Source of the DNA: Vallitalea longa | Lineage (GTDB): Bacteria; Bacillota; Clostridia; Lachnospirales; Vallitaleaceae | DNA length: 64,000 nt | Reading direction: 5' to 3' | Assembly: GCF_027923465.1 (NCBI RefSeq) | Contig: NZ_BRLB01000008.1 | Location: 62,001-126,000, forward strand | Shown here: in pieces, positions 8,441-17,217 of the stretch | Numbering within the stretch: position 1 is the first letter of the stretch | How the letters are laid out: every line of letters begins with the position of its first letter | The notes under the pieces: model-generated | What the model saw: only the letters and a program-made list of their open reading frames with translations | Told to the model about the DNA's origin: nothing | Database searches by the model: none | Translations under genes and position numbers: made by a program

Positions 8441-9970
8441 TTGTATATTATTGAAACTAAAAATCTCACAAAGAAATTCGGAGATTTTACAGCTAATAAT
8501 AACATTAATCTACAAGTCAAAAAGGGTGAAATCCATGCAATTGTTGGGGAAAACGGTGCTGGAAAATCAACTCTTATGAATATGTTATATGGTTTATTAC
8601 AACCCACTGAGGGTGAAATTTTAATTAAAGGAAAACACGTTACAATAAAAAATCCTCGTGATGCTATCAATCTTGGTATCGGTATGGTACATCAGCATTT
8701 TAAATTAGTACCTACATTTACAATCTTTGAAAATATCTTATTGGGCGATGAACTTACCAAAGGCATTCGCATTAATAAGAAAAAAGAAATAAAAGTCGTA
8801 AAAGAACTTATTGATAAATATGGTTTTAATATTAATCCCAAAGATAAAATCCAAAATGTTCCTATAGGAACTGAACAAAGGGTAGAAATATTAAAAATGC
8901 TTTATCGCAATGTGGATATTTTAATACTAGATGAACCAACTGCTGTACTTACTCCTCAAGAAGTTGATGAATTACTAATTAGTCTAAACGAGCTCCGTGA
9001 GGCGGGTAAGACAATCATCATTATTACACATAAGCTAGGTGAAGTCAAGAAATGCTCTGATAGTGTAACAGTCATTAGAAAAGGCGAAATAGTAAGCCGA
9101 GTAGAAACCAATGATGTGACAGAAAAAGACCTAGCCAAATTAATGGTAGGTAGAGATGTCTTGTTGCAAGTAGAAAAATCAGAAGCAAAAATTGGTGAAA
9201 AGCTATTTACTGTTAATAATCTTAGCGTAACCAATAAACAAAAAATCAAATTACTCAATAATGTAAATTTCACTGTCAAAAGAGGTGAAATCCTAGGTGT
9301 TGCAGGAGTTGAAGGTAACGGTCAATCACAGTTGATTAAAGTAATTACAGGACTTATGAAATGTACAAACGGAAAAATAACTTATAAAGGTAAAAATATA
9401 ACTAATTATCCTTCTGAAAAAATAAGGAAACTAGGAATTGGTATTATTCCAGAAGATAGATATAAACATGGTTTGTGCAGAAATATGAAAATATCAGAAA
9501 ACCTTATGGCAGGTTATCATGATACGAATAAATTTGGTTCAACTTATCATTATAACTACAACAAAATAAAGACAAACCGTGATGAATTAATTGATGACTT
9601 TGATATACGTGTGGGTTCGGCAGATGGAAACGTAGGTCAGTTATCAGGTGGAAACGCCCAAAAAGTTATCATTGCAAGAGAATTATCTATGAATCCAGAT
9701 TTAGTTATAGCCAGTCAGCCTACTCGTGGAGTTGATATTGGTTCAATAGAATTTATTCATAAACAGCTAATTAAACTTCGAAATGATAACAAAGCTGTCC
9801 TTGTAGTATCATCTGAACTGTCAGAAATTATGAACCTGAGCGATAGAATAATTGTTATGTACAAAGGTAGTGTTATAGGAGAAGTCAATGCTAAAGAAAC
9901 TACAAAAGAGGAACTAGGATTCCTTATGGCTGGAATAACAGATAGAAGTGAGGTAGAGAACAATGGCTAA
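8441..9970 (+). CDS. Nucleoside ABC transporter, duplicated ATPase (NupO/YufO-like)
   Basis: This 509-residue cytosolic protein has two ABC ATPase halves. The first has Walker A GENGAGKST (residues 36-44) and Walker B ILILDEPTA. The second has a degenerate Walker A GVEGNGQSQ and the signature LSGGNAQK. This asymmetric double ATPase is typical of ribose- and nucleoside-type importers. The start is a TTG at 8441, the first codon after AAAGGAG at 8426-8432; no ATG fits. The gene overlaps the next one by 8 bases, so translation is probably coupled. Neighbours show it drives nucleoside uptake. Confidence 0.9.
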   Translation: MYIIETKNLTKKFGDFTANNNINLQVKKGEIHAIVGENGAGKSTLMNMLYGLLQPTEGEILIKGKHVTIKNPRDAINLGIGMVHQHFKLVPTFTIFENILLGDELTKGIRINKKKEIKVVKELIDKYGFNINPKDKIQNVPIGTEQRVEILKMLYRNVDILILDEPTAVLTPQEVDELLISLNELREAGKTIIIITHKLGEVKKCSDSVTVIRKGEIVSRVETNDVTEKDLAKLMVGRDVLLQVEKSEAKIGEKLFTVNNLSVTNKQKIKLLNNVNFTVKRGEILGVAGVEGNGQSQLIKVITGLMKCTNGKITYKGKNITNYPSEKIRKLGIGIIPEDRYKHGLCRNMKISENLMAGYHDTNKFGSTYHYNYNKIKTNRDELIDDFDIRVGSADGNVGQLSGGNAQKVIIARELSMNPDLVIASQPTRGVDIGSIEFIHKQLIKLRNDNKAVLVVSSELSEIMNLSDRIIVMYKGSVIGEVNAKETTKEELGFLMAGITDRSEVENNG

Positions 9971-11033
9971 AATTGACTATAAACAAATTTCAAAAAGAGT
10001 ATTTTATTTAATCTTACCTGTCATATTTGCCTTTATCGTAGGAGCTATATTGATAATTATATCTGGACATAATCCAATAGAAGCTTATTCAGCCATGTTT
10101 CGAGGAGCTCTAGTTGGAAAAAGCGCTTTATACAATACATTATTCAGTGCTACTCCTATTATTGTAACAGGACTTGCAATCTCAGTTGCTTTTAAAGCGA
10201 ATCTATTTAATATGGGTGTTGAAGGTCAAATGTATCTAGGTGCATTTGCTGCCGCTTATGTAGGTTTTACATTAAAAGGTATACCAACAGTAATCCATGT
10301 CCTATTATGTATAGTTGCGGCTATTATAGCTGGTGGACTATTCGCTCTTATACCTGGTGTATTAAAAGGCAGATTTAATGTTAATGAAATGGTGGTCACT
10401 ATCATGTTAAACTATGTAGCAATTTTGTTAACTGATTACTTGACTAACTTCGTATTCTATTCAGGTGAAGGTTATGCCGCTACATACCCTATAGAACAAA
10501 GTGCCTACCTTCCTCGTTTCATGAAAACATCTCAACTGAACTTTGCTTTCTTGATAGCTATTGTCATGGTATGTATAGTCTACTATATATTCAAATATAC
10601 AAGACTAGGTTTCGAAATAAAAGCTATTGGACATAACGTAAGTTTTGCAGAAGCAACTGGTATGAACACCAGAAAAAAAACTATCATCATAATGGTAGTT
10701 AGTGGGATGCTTGCTGGTGTTGCCGGTGCTGGAGAAATCCTAGGCGTTCATCATAGATTTATAGCTGGTTTTTCACCTGGATATGGATGGGATGGTATGA
10801 CAATCGCACTACTTGGTAAAAATAATCCCATTGGTATTTTAATAGCTGCATTATTCTTCGGAATACTTAAAAATGGTGGAAGTACTATGGAGCTTATGGT
10901 TGGTGTTCCAAGATCACTAATAAGTATCATTCAAGGTTTAATCATCTTCTTTTTAGCTGTAGATTATTTAAATACAGAATTCAGTTTCATGTCAAGACTC
11001 AAACTTATGTTCAGAAGGAAAGTGAGGAGTTAG
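9963..11033 (+). CDS. Nucleoside ABC transporter permease 1 (NupP/YufP-like)
   Basis: The 356-residue integral membrane protein has about 8-10 hydrophobic helices and the BPD_transp_2 family hallmarks (FNMGVEGQMYLGA, FNVNEMVVTIMLNY, GFEIKAIGHN). It pairs with the second permease to form the translocation pore. The ATG at 9963 overlaps the ATPase stop by 8 bases, and the next gene starts one base after its stop. Confidence 0.9.
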   Translation: MAKIDYKQISKRVFYLILPVIFAFIVGAILIIISGHNPIEAYSAMFRGALVGKSALYNTLFSATPIIVTGLAISVAFKANLFNMGVEGQMYLGAFAAAYVGFTLKGIPTVIHVLLCIVAAIIAGGLFALIPGVLKGRFNVNEMVVTIMLNYVAILLTDYLTNFVFYSGEGYAATYPIEQSAYLPRFMKTSQLNFAFLIAIVMVCIVYYIFKYTRLGFEIKAIGHNVSFAEATGMNTRKKTIIIMVVSGMLAGVAGAGEILGVHHRFIAGFSPGYGWDGMTIALLGKNNPIGILIAALFFGILKNGGSTMELMVGVPRSLISIIQGLIIFFLAVDYLNTEFSFMSRLKLMFRRKVRS

Positions 11034-11034
11034 T

Positions 11035-11943
11035 ATGATAGAAGCAATATTACACACATCCTTAAGAATGGCAACACCTATTGTATTAGCTGCCCTTGGA
11101 GGACTATTCACACACAAAGCTAATGTACTTAACATTGCATTAGAAGGCATGATGCTCATTGGAGCATTCGCAGGAGTAATAGCTAGTTTTGCCACTGGAA
11201 GTATCTTTATAGCGATTATTTCTGCTATAGTTGCATCAATGCTTTTTGCACTGCTCTTCAATGTATTTGGCATCACTTTGAAAGGGAATTTTATAATCAC
11301 AGGTTTGGCAGTTAATATTTTCGCAGCTGGTTTGACATCTTTTGTCTTACAAGTCGCATTTGGTAGGAGAGGTGTATTCTCAGACCCTAAAATAGTAGGA
11401 ACCACCCCTATTCATATTGAATTTTTGGACAAAATACCTTTTATTGGACCTATCTTGAATAACCATTCACCTATGGTTTATGTAAGTATTATCATTGCGA
11501 TTCTAGTATATTTCGTTCTGAATCATACTAAATACGGTATTTACGTTAGAGCTGTAGGAGAAAATGAAGAAGCTGCAAAAGCTATTGGTATCAAAGTCAA
11601 TAGAATTAAATACTCTACTGTTTATATAAGCGCAATACTATGTGCACTCGCTGGGATTAATCTTTCCCTTGGCAACCTCACTATGTTTGTTGAAAATATG
11701 ACTAATGGCCGTGGATTTATTGCCCTTGCAGCAATATTCTGTGGAAGAGGTACTACTCTTGGTACCTATGTATTTAGTTTCCTATTTGGTTTTGCTGATT
11801 CTATTCAAATGCGTTTACAGAATCTTAACATTCCAGGCACATTTATACAAATGATACCTTTTATATTTATAGTATTAGTGTTATCAATTGTTGGAGCTGT
11901 TAGAATGATTGGTAACTTAGATAGGGGGATAAAAGATGAATAA
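11035..11943 (+). CDS. Nucleoside ABC transporter permease 2 (NupQ/YufQ-like)
   Basis: The 302-residue integral membrane protein of the BPD_transp_2 family has the hallmarks NIALEGMMLIGAF and YGIYVRAVGENEEAAKAIGI. AGTGAGGAG precedes the ATG at 11035. It is the partner of the permease encoded just upstream. Its stop overlaps the start of the hydrolase gene by 8 bases, so transport and catabolic genes form one transcription unit. Confidence 0.9.
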   Translation: MIEAILHTSLRMATPIVLAALGGLFTHKANVLNIALEGMMLIGAFAGVIASFATGSIFIAIISAIVASMLFALLFNVFGITLKGNFIITGLAVNIFAAGLTSFVLQVAFGRRGVFSDPKIVGTTPIHIEFLDKIPFIGPILNNHSPMVYVSIIIAILVYFVLNHTKYGIYVRAVGENEEAAKAIGIKVNRIKYSTVYISAILCALAGINLSLGNLTMFVENMTNGRGFIALAAIFCGRGTTLGTYVFSFLFGFADSIQMRLQNLNIPGTFIQMIPFIFIVLVLSIVGAVRMIGNLDRGIKDE

Positions 11944-12514
11944 AAAAACAGCTTTAGTAATTGTGGATATGCTTTATGACTTTGCACACCCGGATGGAAA
12001 AGTATTTTATCCTCAGAACCAAGAAATTCTACCTAGAATCCGTGATGTAATTGATCACTGTAGAGAAAAAAATATTTTAATAATTTTTGTACAACATTAT
12101 CATAGAAAATATTTATTTGACAAAGAGCTAGGTTCTGGAAGAAGGATTAATTGCCTAGAAGGTTCTGGCGGTGAAGAAATAATGCCAGAACTCGGATATG
12201 ACGAAAGAACTGACTATATTGTTAAAAAAAGAAGATATAATGCCTTTTGCGGAACTGACCTTGATCTTATTCTAAGGGAACATGATATAAGAAACCTTCT
12301 TATATGTGGTACTAAAACCAACTGTTGCATACGTGCGACCGTAGAAGGTGCTTATCATCTGGACTATAACCCAATCGTTATAAAAGAATGTGTCGCTACC
12401 AACGATGAAGTAGTTAATAATGTTCACTTAACAGATATAAAAAAATACTTAGGTAGTGTCATTACAATGAATGAACTATATGAGAATCTAGATGGTGGTG
12501 AATTTAATGACTAA
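11936..12514 (+). CDS. Isochorismatase-family cysteine hydrolase (nicotinamidase-like)
   Basis: The 192-residue enzyme has the family's catalytic triad: Asp11 in VIVDMLYDF, Lys97 or Lys98 in IVKKRRYNAF, and Cys131 in GTKTNCCIRAT. Members hydrolyse amides or ureido groups (nicotinamide, N-carbamoyl compounds, biuret). In an operon that imports and cleaves nucleosides it may hydrolyse the released base or a ring-opened product, but that is inference. It overlaps the permease gene by 8 bases and the kinase gene by 8 bases, an arrangement that suggests strong translational coupling. Confidence 0.88.
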   Translation: MNKKTALVIVDMLYDFAHPDGKVFYPQNQEILPRIRDVIDHCREKNILIIFVQHYHRKYLFDKELGSGRRINCLEGSGGEEIMPELGYDERTDYIVKKRRYNAFCGTDLDLILREHDIRNLLICGTKTNCCIRATVEGAYHLDYNPIVIKECVATNDEVVNNVHLTDIKKYLGSVITMNELYENLDGGEFND

Positions 12515-13463
12515 AGATATAGACATCATAGCGGTGGGCTATCCCAGCCTAGACAGAATAATCAAAACAGAAGATTCCATCTCCATTGGGAAAACTTCAA
12601 TAATCCAGAATTCGGATAACAGTAAAATATATTATGGTGGATGCAATGTCAATATTGCCTATACTTGTGCTAAATTATCATTAAAATCTATGCTAATGAT
12701 GCGTGTCGGAAATGATTTTCAATCCACAGGATATAGAGATTTCTTACAAGATATCCACATTTGTTTAGATGGTATTGAAGTCATAGAAGAAGATGTTACC
12801 TCTAACTCTTATCTTATAGAAAATGATATGGGTAATCATATAACATTATTTTATCCAGGTGCTATGTCTGATAAATATCCTGTTCACATTGATGAAGAGA
12901 TTATAAAAAGAGCAAAATACGGTGTCATAACAGTAGGAAATCTAGAATATAATATTGCTTTTGCAAAAGCTTGCATCAATGAAAATGTTCCTATTATATT
13001 CGGCATGAAATGTGACTTTAAAGCATTCAAAGAAGATGCTCTAAAATACTTGCTTAGCTCCTCTACTATTATTTTCATGAATGAAGGAGAAAAAAAAGAA
13101 ATCAAGAAGTTGTTTAATCTTAAAGACATATGTGACTTATTTGATAATGGTCGTTGCAAATGCTTAGTTATAACACAAGGAAAAAATGGTAGCCTTATTT
13201 TATGCAAACACAATGGTAAAATCATGAAAGAAACAGTACCAATAGCTAAACCTGATAAAGTAACAGACACTTCAGGTGTGGGTGATTCTTATATAGCAGG
13301 TTTCATATATGGATTGGTCCACAAGATGTCCTATATGGATTGTGGAAAAGTAGGAGCTACAGTTGCCTCATTTATAATAGAAGAAATGGGATGTTTAGGT
13401 AATGTGCCTAGTGAAGAACAATTAAAAGAACGGTATAAACTCAACTTTATTAACAATTTATAG
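12507..13463 (+). CDS. PfkB/ribokinase-family sugar or nucleoside kinase
   Basis: The 318-residue protein has the ribokinase fold. The N-terminal GYPSLDRI and YYGGCNVNIAYTCAKL match the substrate-binding motif, and DTSGVGDSYIAGF near residue 250 is PfkB signature 2. It reads GVGD where most members have GAGD, with the catalytic Asp kept. The ATG at 12507 is preferred because GGTGGTGA precedes it; an ATG at 12492 has no ribosome site. It should phosphorylate a sugar or nucleoside made or imported by the neighbours. Substrate is unknown. Confidence 0.87.
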   Translation: MTKDIDIIAVGYPSLDRIIKTEDSISIGKTSIIQNSDNSKIYYGGCNVNIAYTCAKLSLKSMLMMRVGNDFQSTGYRDFLQDIHICLDGIEVIEEDVTSNSYLIENDMGNHITLFYPGAMSDKYPVHIDEEIIKRAKYGVITVGNLEYNIAFAKACINENVPIIFGMKCDFKAFKEDALKYLLSSSTIIFMNEGEKKEIKKLFNLKDICDLFDNGRCKCLVITQGKNGSLILCKHNGKIMKETVPIAKPDKVTDTSGVGDSYIAGFIYGLVHKMSYMDCGKVGATVASFIIEEMGCLGNVPSEEQLKERYKLNFINNL

Positions 13464-13493
13464 ATTAGAAATCAGAAGAAAGGAATTGGCATA

Positions 13494-14252
13494 ATGGAAA
13501 AGACCTTATATCTAAAATCAACTGATAAAGATATTAGTAAATATGTCGTTTTTTCAGGCGACCCAAGAAGAGTTGAAAAAATAATCAGCTTTATGGAAGA
13601 TGTAAAAGAAATTGCTGTAAGTAGAGAGTTCCACTCTTATACCGGATTCTATAAGGGTGTTAAGATAACAATAAGTTCAACAGGTATTGGAGGCCCTTCA
13701 GCAGCTATAGCTTTAGAAGAAATGTATGAATGTGGTATGGAAGTTGCAGTGAGATTAGGAACTGTTATGGGACTTAGAGATGATCTATTAGGTAAATTCA
13801 TTATACCTGTTGGCGCTATGCGTGAAGATGGTACGACAACAACATATGTTGATAGATCATATCCCGCAGTAGCTGACTTTGAACTTGTTGAATATATGAA
13901 CAAAAGTGCTGAAAATAATGGATTTGGTTATGATAATTCAATAATTTGCAGTTATGACGGGTTCTATAGTCAAATGAGAGAATCCCGATTATCTAATAAA
14001 TTACAACTACCTATAGTAGAAGATATTCAAGAACTTAAAAAGTACAACATTGGTGGAATTGATATGGAAAGCAGTACGATTCTTACTCTTTCACGTCTAA
14101 TGGGTATTAAAGGATGTGTCGTAACTATGACAACAGTTCTTGAGAATCTCAAAAACTACCTGAAAGGTGGAAATAGACAAAAAGCTGAAGAAGAAGATCT
14201 TGTACGTGTAGTACTTGATGGAATCGTATTATATCACAATGCAAATGCATAG
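13494..14252 (+). CDS. Nucleoside phosphorylase (uridine phosphorylase/DeoD family)
   Basis: The 252-residue protein belongs to the NP-I family, which splits a nucleoside with phosphate to give base and (deoxy)ribose-1-phosphate. Motifs seen are FSGDPRRVEKI (phosphate loop), ISSTGIGGPSAAIALEE (uridine-phosphorylase signature), RLGTVMGL and GGIDMESSTILTL (ribose binding). The similarity is nearer to uridine phosphorylase than to PNP, but the base cannot be assigned. AAGAAAGGAATTGG precedes the ATG. A small stem-loop (14257-14277) separates it from btpA. Confidence 0.9.
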   Translation: MEKTLYLKSTDKDISKYVVFSGDPRRVEKIISFMEDVKEIAVSREFHSYTGFYKGVKITISSTGIGGPSAAIALEEMYECGMEVAVRLGTVMGLRDDLLGKFIIPVGAMREDGTTTTYVDRSYPAVADFELVEYMNKSAENNGFGYDNSIICSYDGFYSQMRESRLSNKLQLPIVEDIQELKKYNIGGIDMESSTILTLSRLMGIKGCVVTMTTVLENLKNYLKGGNRQKAEEEDLVRVVLDGIVLYHNANA

Positions 14253-14256
14253 AAAC

Positions 14257-14277
14257 ATGAAGCTATTGAAGCTTCAT
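14257..14277 (+). other. Small intercistronic stem-loop
   Basis: ATGAAGCT and AGCTTCAT pair perfectly around a 5-base loop just after the phosphorylase stop codon, with no T-tract. It probably tunes mRNA stability inside the operon. Confidence 0.5.
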
Positions 14278-14323
14278 ATTATACTATAAATTCAACTGAT
14301 CATAGAGGAAAGGACGATTAATT

Positions 14324-15109
14324 ATGAGTTGGTGCAAGAAAATATTTGGAACAAATAAACCTATTATTGGTATGGTACACTTGAAAGCTTTACCAGGTAC
14401 AGCTAATTTTGATGGTGATATGGAAAAGATTTATGCTGCTGCCTTAAAAGATGCAAAAGCTTTAGAAGCAGGCGGTGTAAATGGCATAATGGTAGAAAAC
14501 GATGGAGACATCCCTTTCAGTCATTTACTTACTACTGAACAAACTGCTGCACTTGCAGCCTTAACAGCTGTTATAAAAGAGCATACCAATGTACCCATTG
14601 GTGTAGATGCAGCTTTTTGTGATTATAAAAGTGGATTAGCTTGCGCAAAAGGAGCTAGAGCTGATTTTATACGTTTACCTGTTTTTGTAGATACCGTTGT
14701 CAGCTTTAATGGAATTATGGAAGCTTGCTGTGATGAAGCTTTAAAATATAGAAAAGCCATTGATGCAACAGAAGTCAAAATATTAGCTGATGTTCAAGTT
14801 AAATATACTCACATGTTAAATTCTAACATTAGCCTTGAAGAATCTGCTGTATGGGCACAAGCTTGCGGAGCAGACGGAGTTATTGTAACTGGTTCACATA
14901 CTGGTGGTGAAACACCAATAGATGCAGTTAAAAGAGTTAAAAACACTGTAAAAATACCTGTATTCATTGGTAGTGGAGTTACAACTGATAATGCTGATGA
15001 ACAACTTAATATCGCTGATGGAGCTATTGTAGGATCTAGTATAAAAAGTGACGGAGTAATAGATACTGAAAAAGTTAAAAAACTTATGAATAAGATTGAA
15101 CATAAATAA
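14324..15109 (+). CDS. BtpA/SgcQ-family TIM-barrel protein
   Basis: The 261-residue protein starts with NKPIIGMVHLKALPGT, the hallmark of the BtpA/SgcQ family, and has a C-terminal phosphate-binding-like segment (IGSGVTTDNADEQL, DGAIVGSSIKSDG). The family takes its names from a cyanobacterial photosystem I factor and from the E. coli sgc sugar operon; its reaction is not established. The TIM barrel with a phosphate motif suggests a phosphosugar or phosphonucleoside substrate. Its place between a nucleoside phosphorylase and an alcohol dehydrogenase is a strong clue to a catabolic role. Confidence 0.9.
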   Translation: MSWCKKIFGTNKPIIGMVHLKALPGTANFDGDMEKIYAAALKDAKALEAGGVNGIMVENDGDIPFSHLLTTEQTAALAALTAVIKEHTNVPIGVDAAFCDYKSGLACAKGARADFIRLPVFVDTVVSFNGIMEACCDEALKYRKAIDATEVKILADVQVKYTHMLNSNISLEESAVWAQACGADGVIVTGSHTGGETPIDAVKRVKNTVKIPVFIGSGVTTDNADEQLNIADGAIVGSSIKSDGVIDTEKVKKLMNKIEHK

Positions 15110-15131
15110 TGATATGAGGAGAGTGACTAAA

Positions 15132-16298
15132 ATGATGCGTCCAATGAAATTAGGCGGAGAACAATTGATGTTCGGACAAGGAGTTCTTGAACATCTAAAA
15201 ACTATAGAAGGTAATAAAGCTGTAATCGTAACAAGTGGTGATTATCTAATTGTCAGTGGCCATATGGCTAAGATTCAAGGTTATTTGAAAGATGCTGGTA
15301 TTGAATCAATTATTATTGATGATGTTGAACCTGATCCATCTTTCGAGACAATTCATGAAGGTGCCAAAAAAATGATGGAATACGGTCCTGACTGGATTGT
15401 AGGTGTTGGCGGTGGTTCTGCTATGGATGCTGCCAAAGCTATGTGGGTAATATATGAATACCCAGAAATCGATACAATAGATAAATTTGAATCAAAGCAT
15501 AATAATATGCCCCCTCTTAGAAATAAAGCTAGAATGATAGCTATTCCAACTACCAGTGGTACTGCTAGTGAAGTCAGCCGTTCTGTAGTTATAACTAATA
15601 CAGCTACTCATAAAAAATCAGGTGCCAGTGATATGAAAATGATACCTGATGTAGTTATTCTCGAACCTGATATTACTGCCTCAATGCCTAAGGGACTTAC
15701 TGCCGCAACAGGGATGGATGCCCTTACACATGCAATAGAAGCCTATACTTCAACAAGAGCCAATATGATATCTGATGTATTAGCAGAAAAAGCAGTAGCT
15801 ATGATACTTGATAATCTAGTAACAGCTTACAATACAGGAAATGATTTGACAGCAAGAGAAAACATGCAAGTCGCATCTTGCTTCGCTGGTATGGCATTTA
15901 CTAATGTATCTCTAGGGATAGTACATAGTATTGCTCATACTGTAGGGGGATTATTCGGAATTCCTCACGGTCTAGCTGATGCTATAATTCTTCCTTATGT
16001 AATTGAATTCAACATGTCAGATGATATGGCTAAAAAACGCTATAATGAACTGGCTAAGAAAATCAATAAAGATTCTTTATTAGATGCTGTAAGAGAAATT
16101 AATAATCAATTAGATATACCTTTTTCTCTAAAAGAAGTAATTAATGATGATGACTCATTCAAAGCTCAATTAGAAGAGATTGCAAAGTTAGCCATTGCCG
16201 ATGGATGTACTAAGACCAATCCAATAGTTCCAGATGTAGAACACATGAAAAAACTTATATTAAAAATATATAACGGAGGTACAACTAATGAGTGTTAA
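15132..16298 (+). CDS. Iron-containing alcohol dehydrogenase
   Basis: The 388-residue protein is a group III (Fe-dependent) alcohol dehydrogenase. It has the NAD(P) motif GVGGGSAMDAAK, the motif TTSGTASE, and metal-ligand motifs GMDALTHAIEAY and HSIAHTVGGLFGIPHG. It would interconvert an aldehyde and an alcohol with NAD(P)H. The ATG at 15132 follows GAGGAGAGTG, so an in-frame ATG at 15096 inside btpA is not used. It overlaps the TrpA-like gene by 11 bases. In this operon it likely disposes of an aldehyde from nucleoside breakdown; the substrate is unknown. Confidence 0.92.
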   Translation: MMRPMKLGGEQLMFGQGVLEHLKTIEGNKAVIVTSGDYLIVSGHMAKIQGYLKDAGIESIIIDDVEPDPSFETIHEGAKKMMEYGPDWIVGVGGGSAMDAAKAMWVIYEYPEIDTIDKFESKHNNMPPLRNKARMIAIPTTSGTASEVSRSVVITNTATHKKSGASDMKMIPDVVILEPDITASMPKGLTAATGMDALTHAIEAYTSTRANMISDVLAEKAVAMILDNLVTAYNTGNDLTARENMQVASCFAGMAFTNVSLGIVHSIAHTVGGLFGIPHGLADAIILPYVIEFNMSDDMAKKRYNELAKKINKDSLLDAVREINNQLDIPFSLKEVINDDDSFKAQLEEIAKLAIADGCTKTNPIVPDVEHMKKLILKIYNGGTTNEC

Positions 16299-17001
16299 AA
16301 TAATTGGTTACTTGTCTTTTGGTTATCCAACCATAGAAAAAAGCATAGAAAGAGCAGACATATATATAAAAGCCGGTTGTGACTTTCTAGAAGTAGATTT
16401 TCCTACAGATAATGCTTATTTAGATAGTGATTTTATTGGCGGTAGAATGAAAGCAGCTATGGAAGCTTGTGACGATTTTGATAAATACTTCAAAGGTATC
16501 GAGACATTAAAAGAAAAATATCCCAATACTCCAATAATATTATTAGCTTATGAACATACCATTAAAGCAATTGGTGTAGAAAAATTCATTAAACGTTGTA
16601 AAGAATTAGAAACCTACGACTTGATAATGGTTGGTCTTGAAAACGAAGATATCAAAAATCAACTTATCAAAGAAGGTATTAAAATATCCTGTTGGGTACC
16701 TTTTGATTTACCAGAAGAGAATGTCACAAGTGCTCTAGCCTCTAATGGCTTCGTTTATCTCCAATCAAAATCTGGTGGAAAAGAAAAAGAAGGTTATGAA
16801 ACACTTGATAAATGTATCAAGTATCTTAGAGAAAGAGGCATTAAGAATCCTATTTATTGTGGCGTTGGTGTCTCCACTCGTGAAGATATCGTTAGAATAG
16901 AAAAAGCAGGAGCTGATGCAGCCTTTATCGGTAGTGCTTTATTAAAACAAGAAACCGACGAAGATATAATCAACTATATTCAATCTTTGAAAAGTAATTA
17001 A
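16288..17001 (+). CDS. TrpA-like lyase (orphan tryptophan synthase alpha homologue)
   Basis: The 237-residue TIM barrel resembles the alpha subunit of tryptophan synthase, which cleaves indole-3-glycerol phosphate to indole and glyceraldehyde-3-phosphate. Glu35 in DFLEVDFP aligns with TrpA Glu49, and Asp46 eleven residues later aligns with Asp60. The usual PFSDPLADGP loop is otherwise changed (DFPTDNAYLDSD). C-terminal GVGVSTREDI and DAAFIGSALL fit the phosphate site. There is no trpB or other trp gene nearby. It is the last gene of the nucleoside operon, so it may perform retro-aldol cleavage on another substrate. Confidence 0.82.
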   Translation: MSVKIIGYLSFGYPTIEKSIERADIYIKAGCDFLEVDFPTDNAYLDSDFIGGRMKAAMEACDDFDKYFKGIETLKEKYPNTPIILLAYEHTIKAIGVEKFIKRCKELETYDLIMVGLENEDIKNQLIKEGIKISCWVPFDLPEENVTSALASNGFVYLQSKSGGKEKEGYETLDKCIKYLRERGIKNPIYCGVGVSTREDIVRIEKAGADAAFIGSALLKQETDEDIINYIQSLKSN

Positions 17002-17033
17002 ATTACAATCAATTAGTGAACTTATATAACAAT

Positions 17034-17104
17034 AAAAGTGTTTTGCGATACTGATATTATCTCATAGAAAATATGTAATGGTATTTTTTAGCAAAACACT
17101 TTTT
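17034..17104 (+). terminator. Terminator of the nucleoside operon
   Basis: AAAAGTGTTTTGC (17034-17046) pairs with GCAAAACACTTTT (17091-17103), followed by a T-run. The loop is unusually long (~44 bases) and can itself pair partly. Confidence 0.75.
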
Positions 17105-17217
17105 CTTCAATTAAATACGTAATACAAAAGTAATTGATATAAAACACTATCTATTTTCAACTTAATGACTATCTGATATAATATATATTATTAAGAATTC
17201 TGTGAGGCGAAAATATT

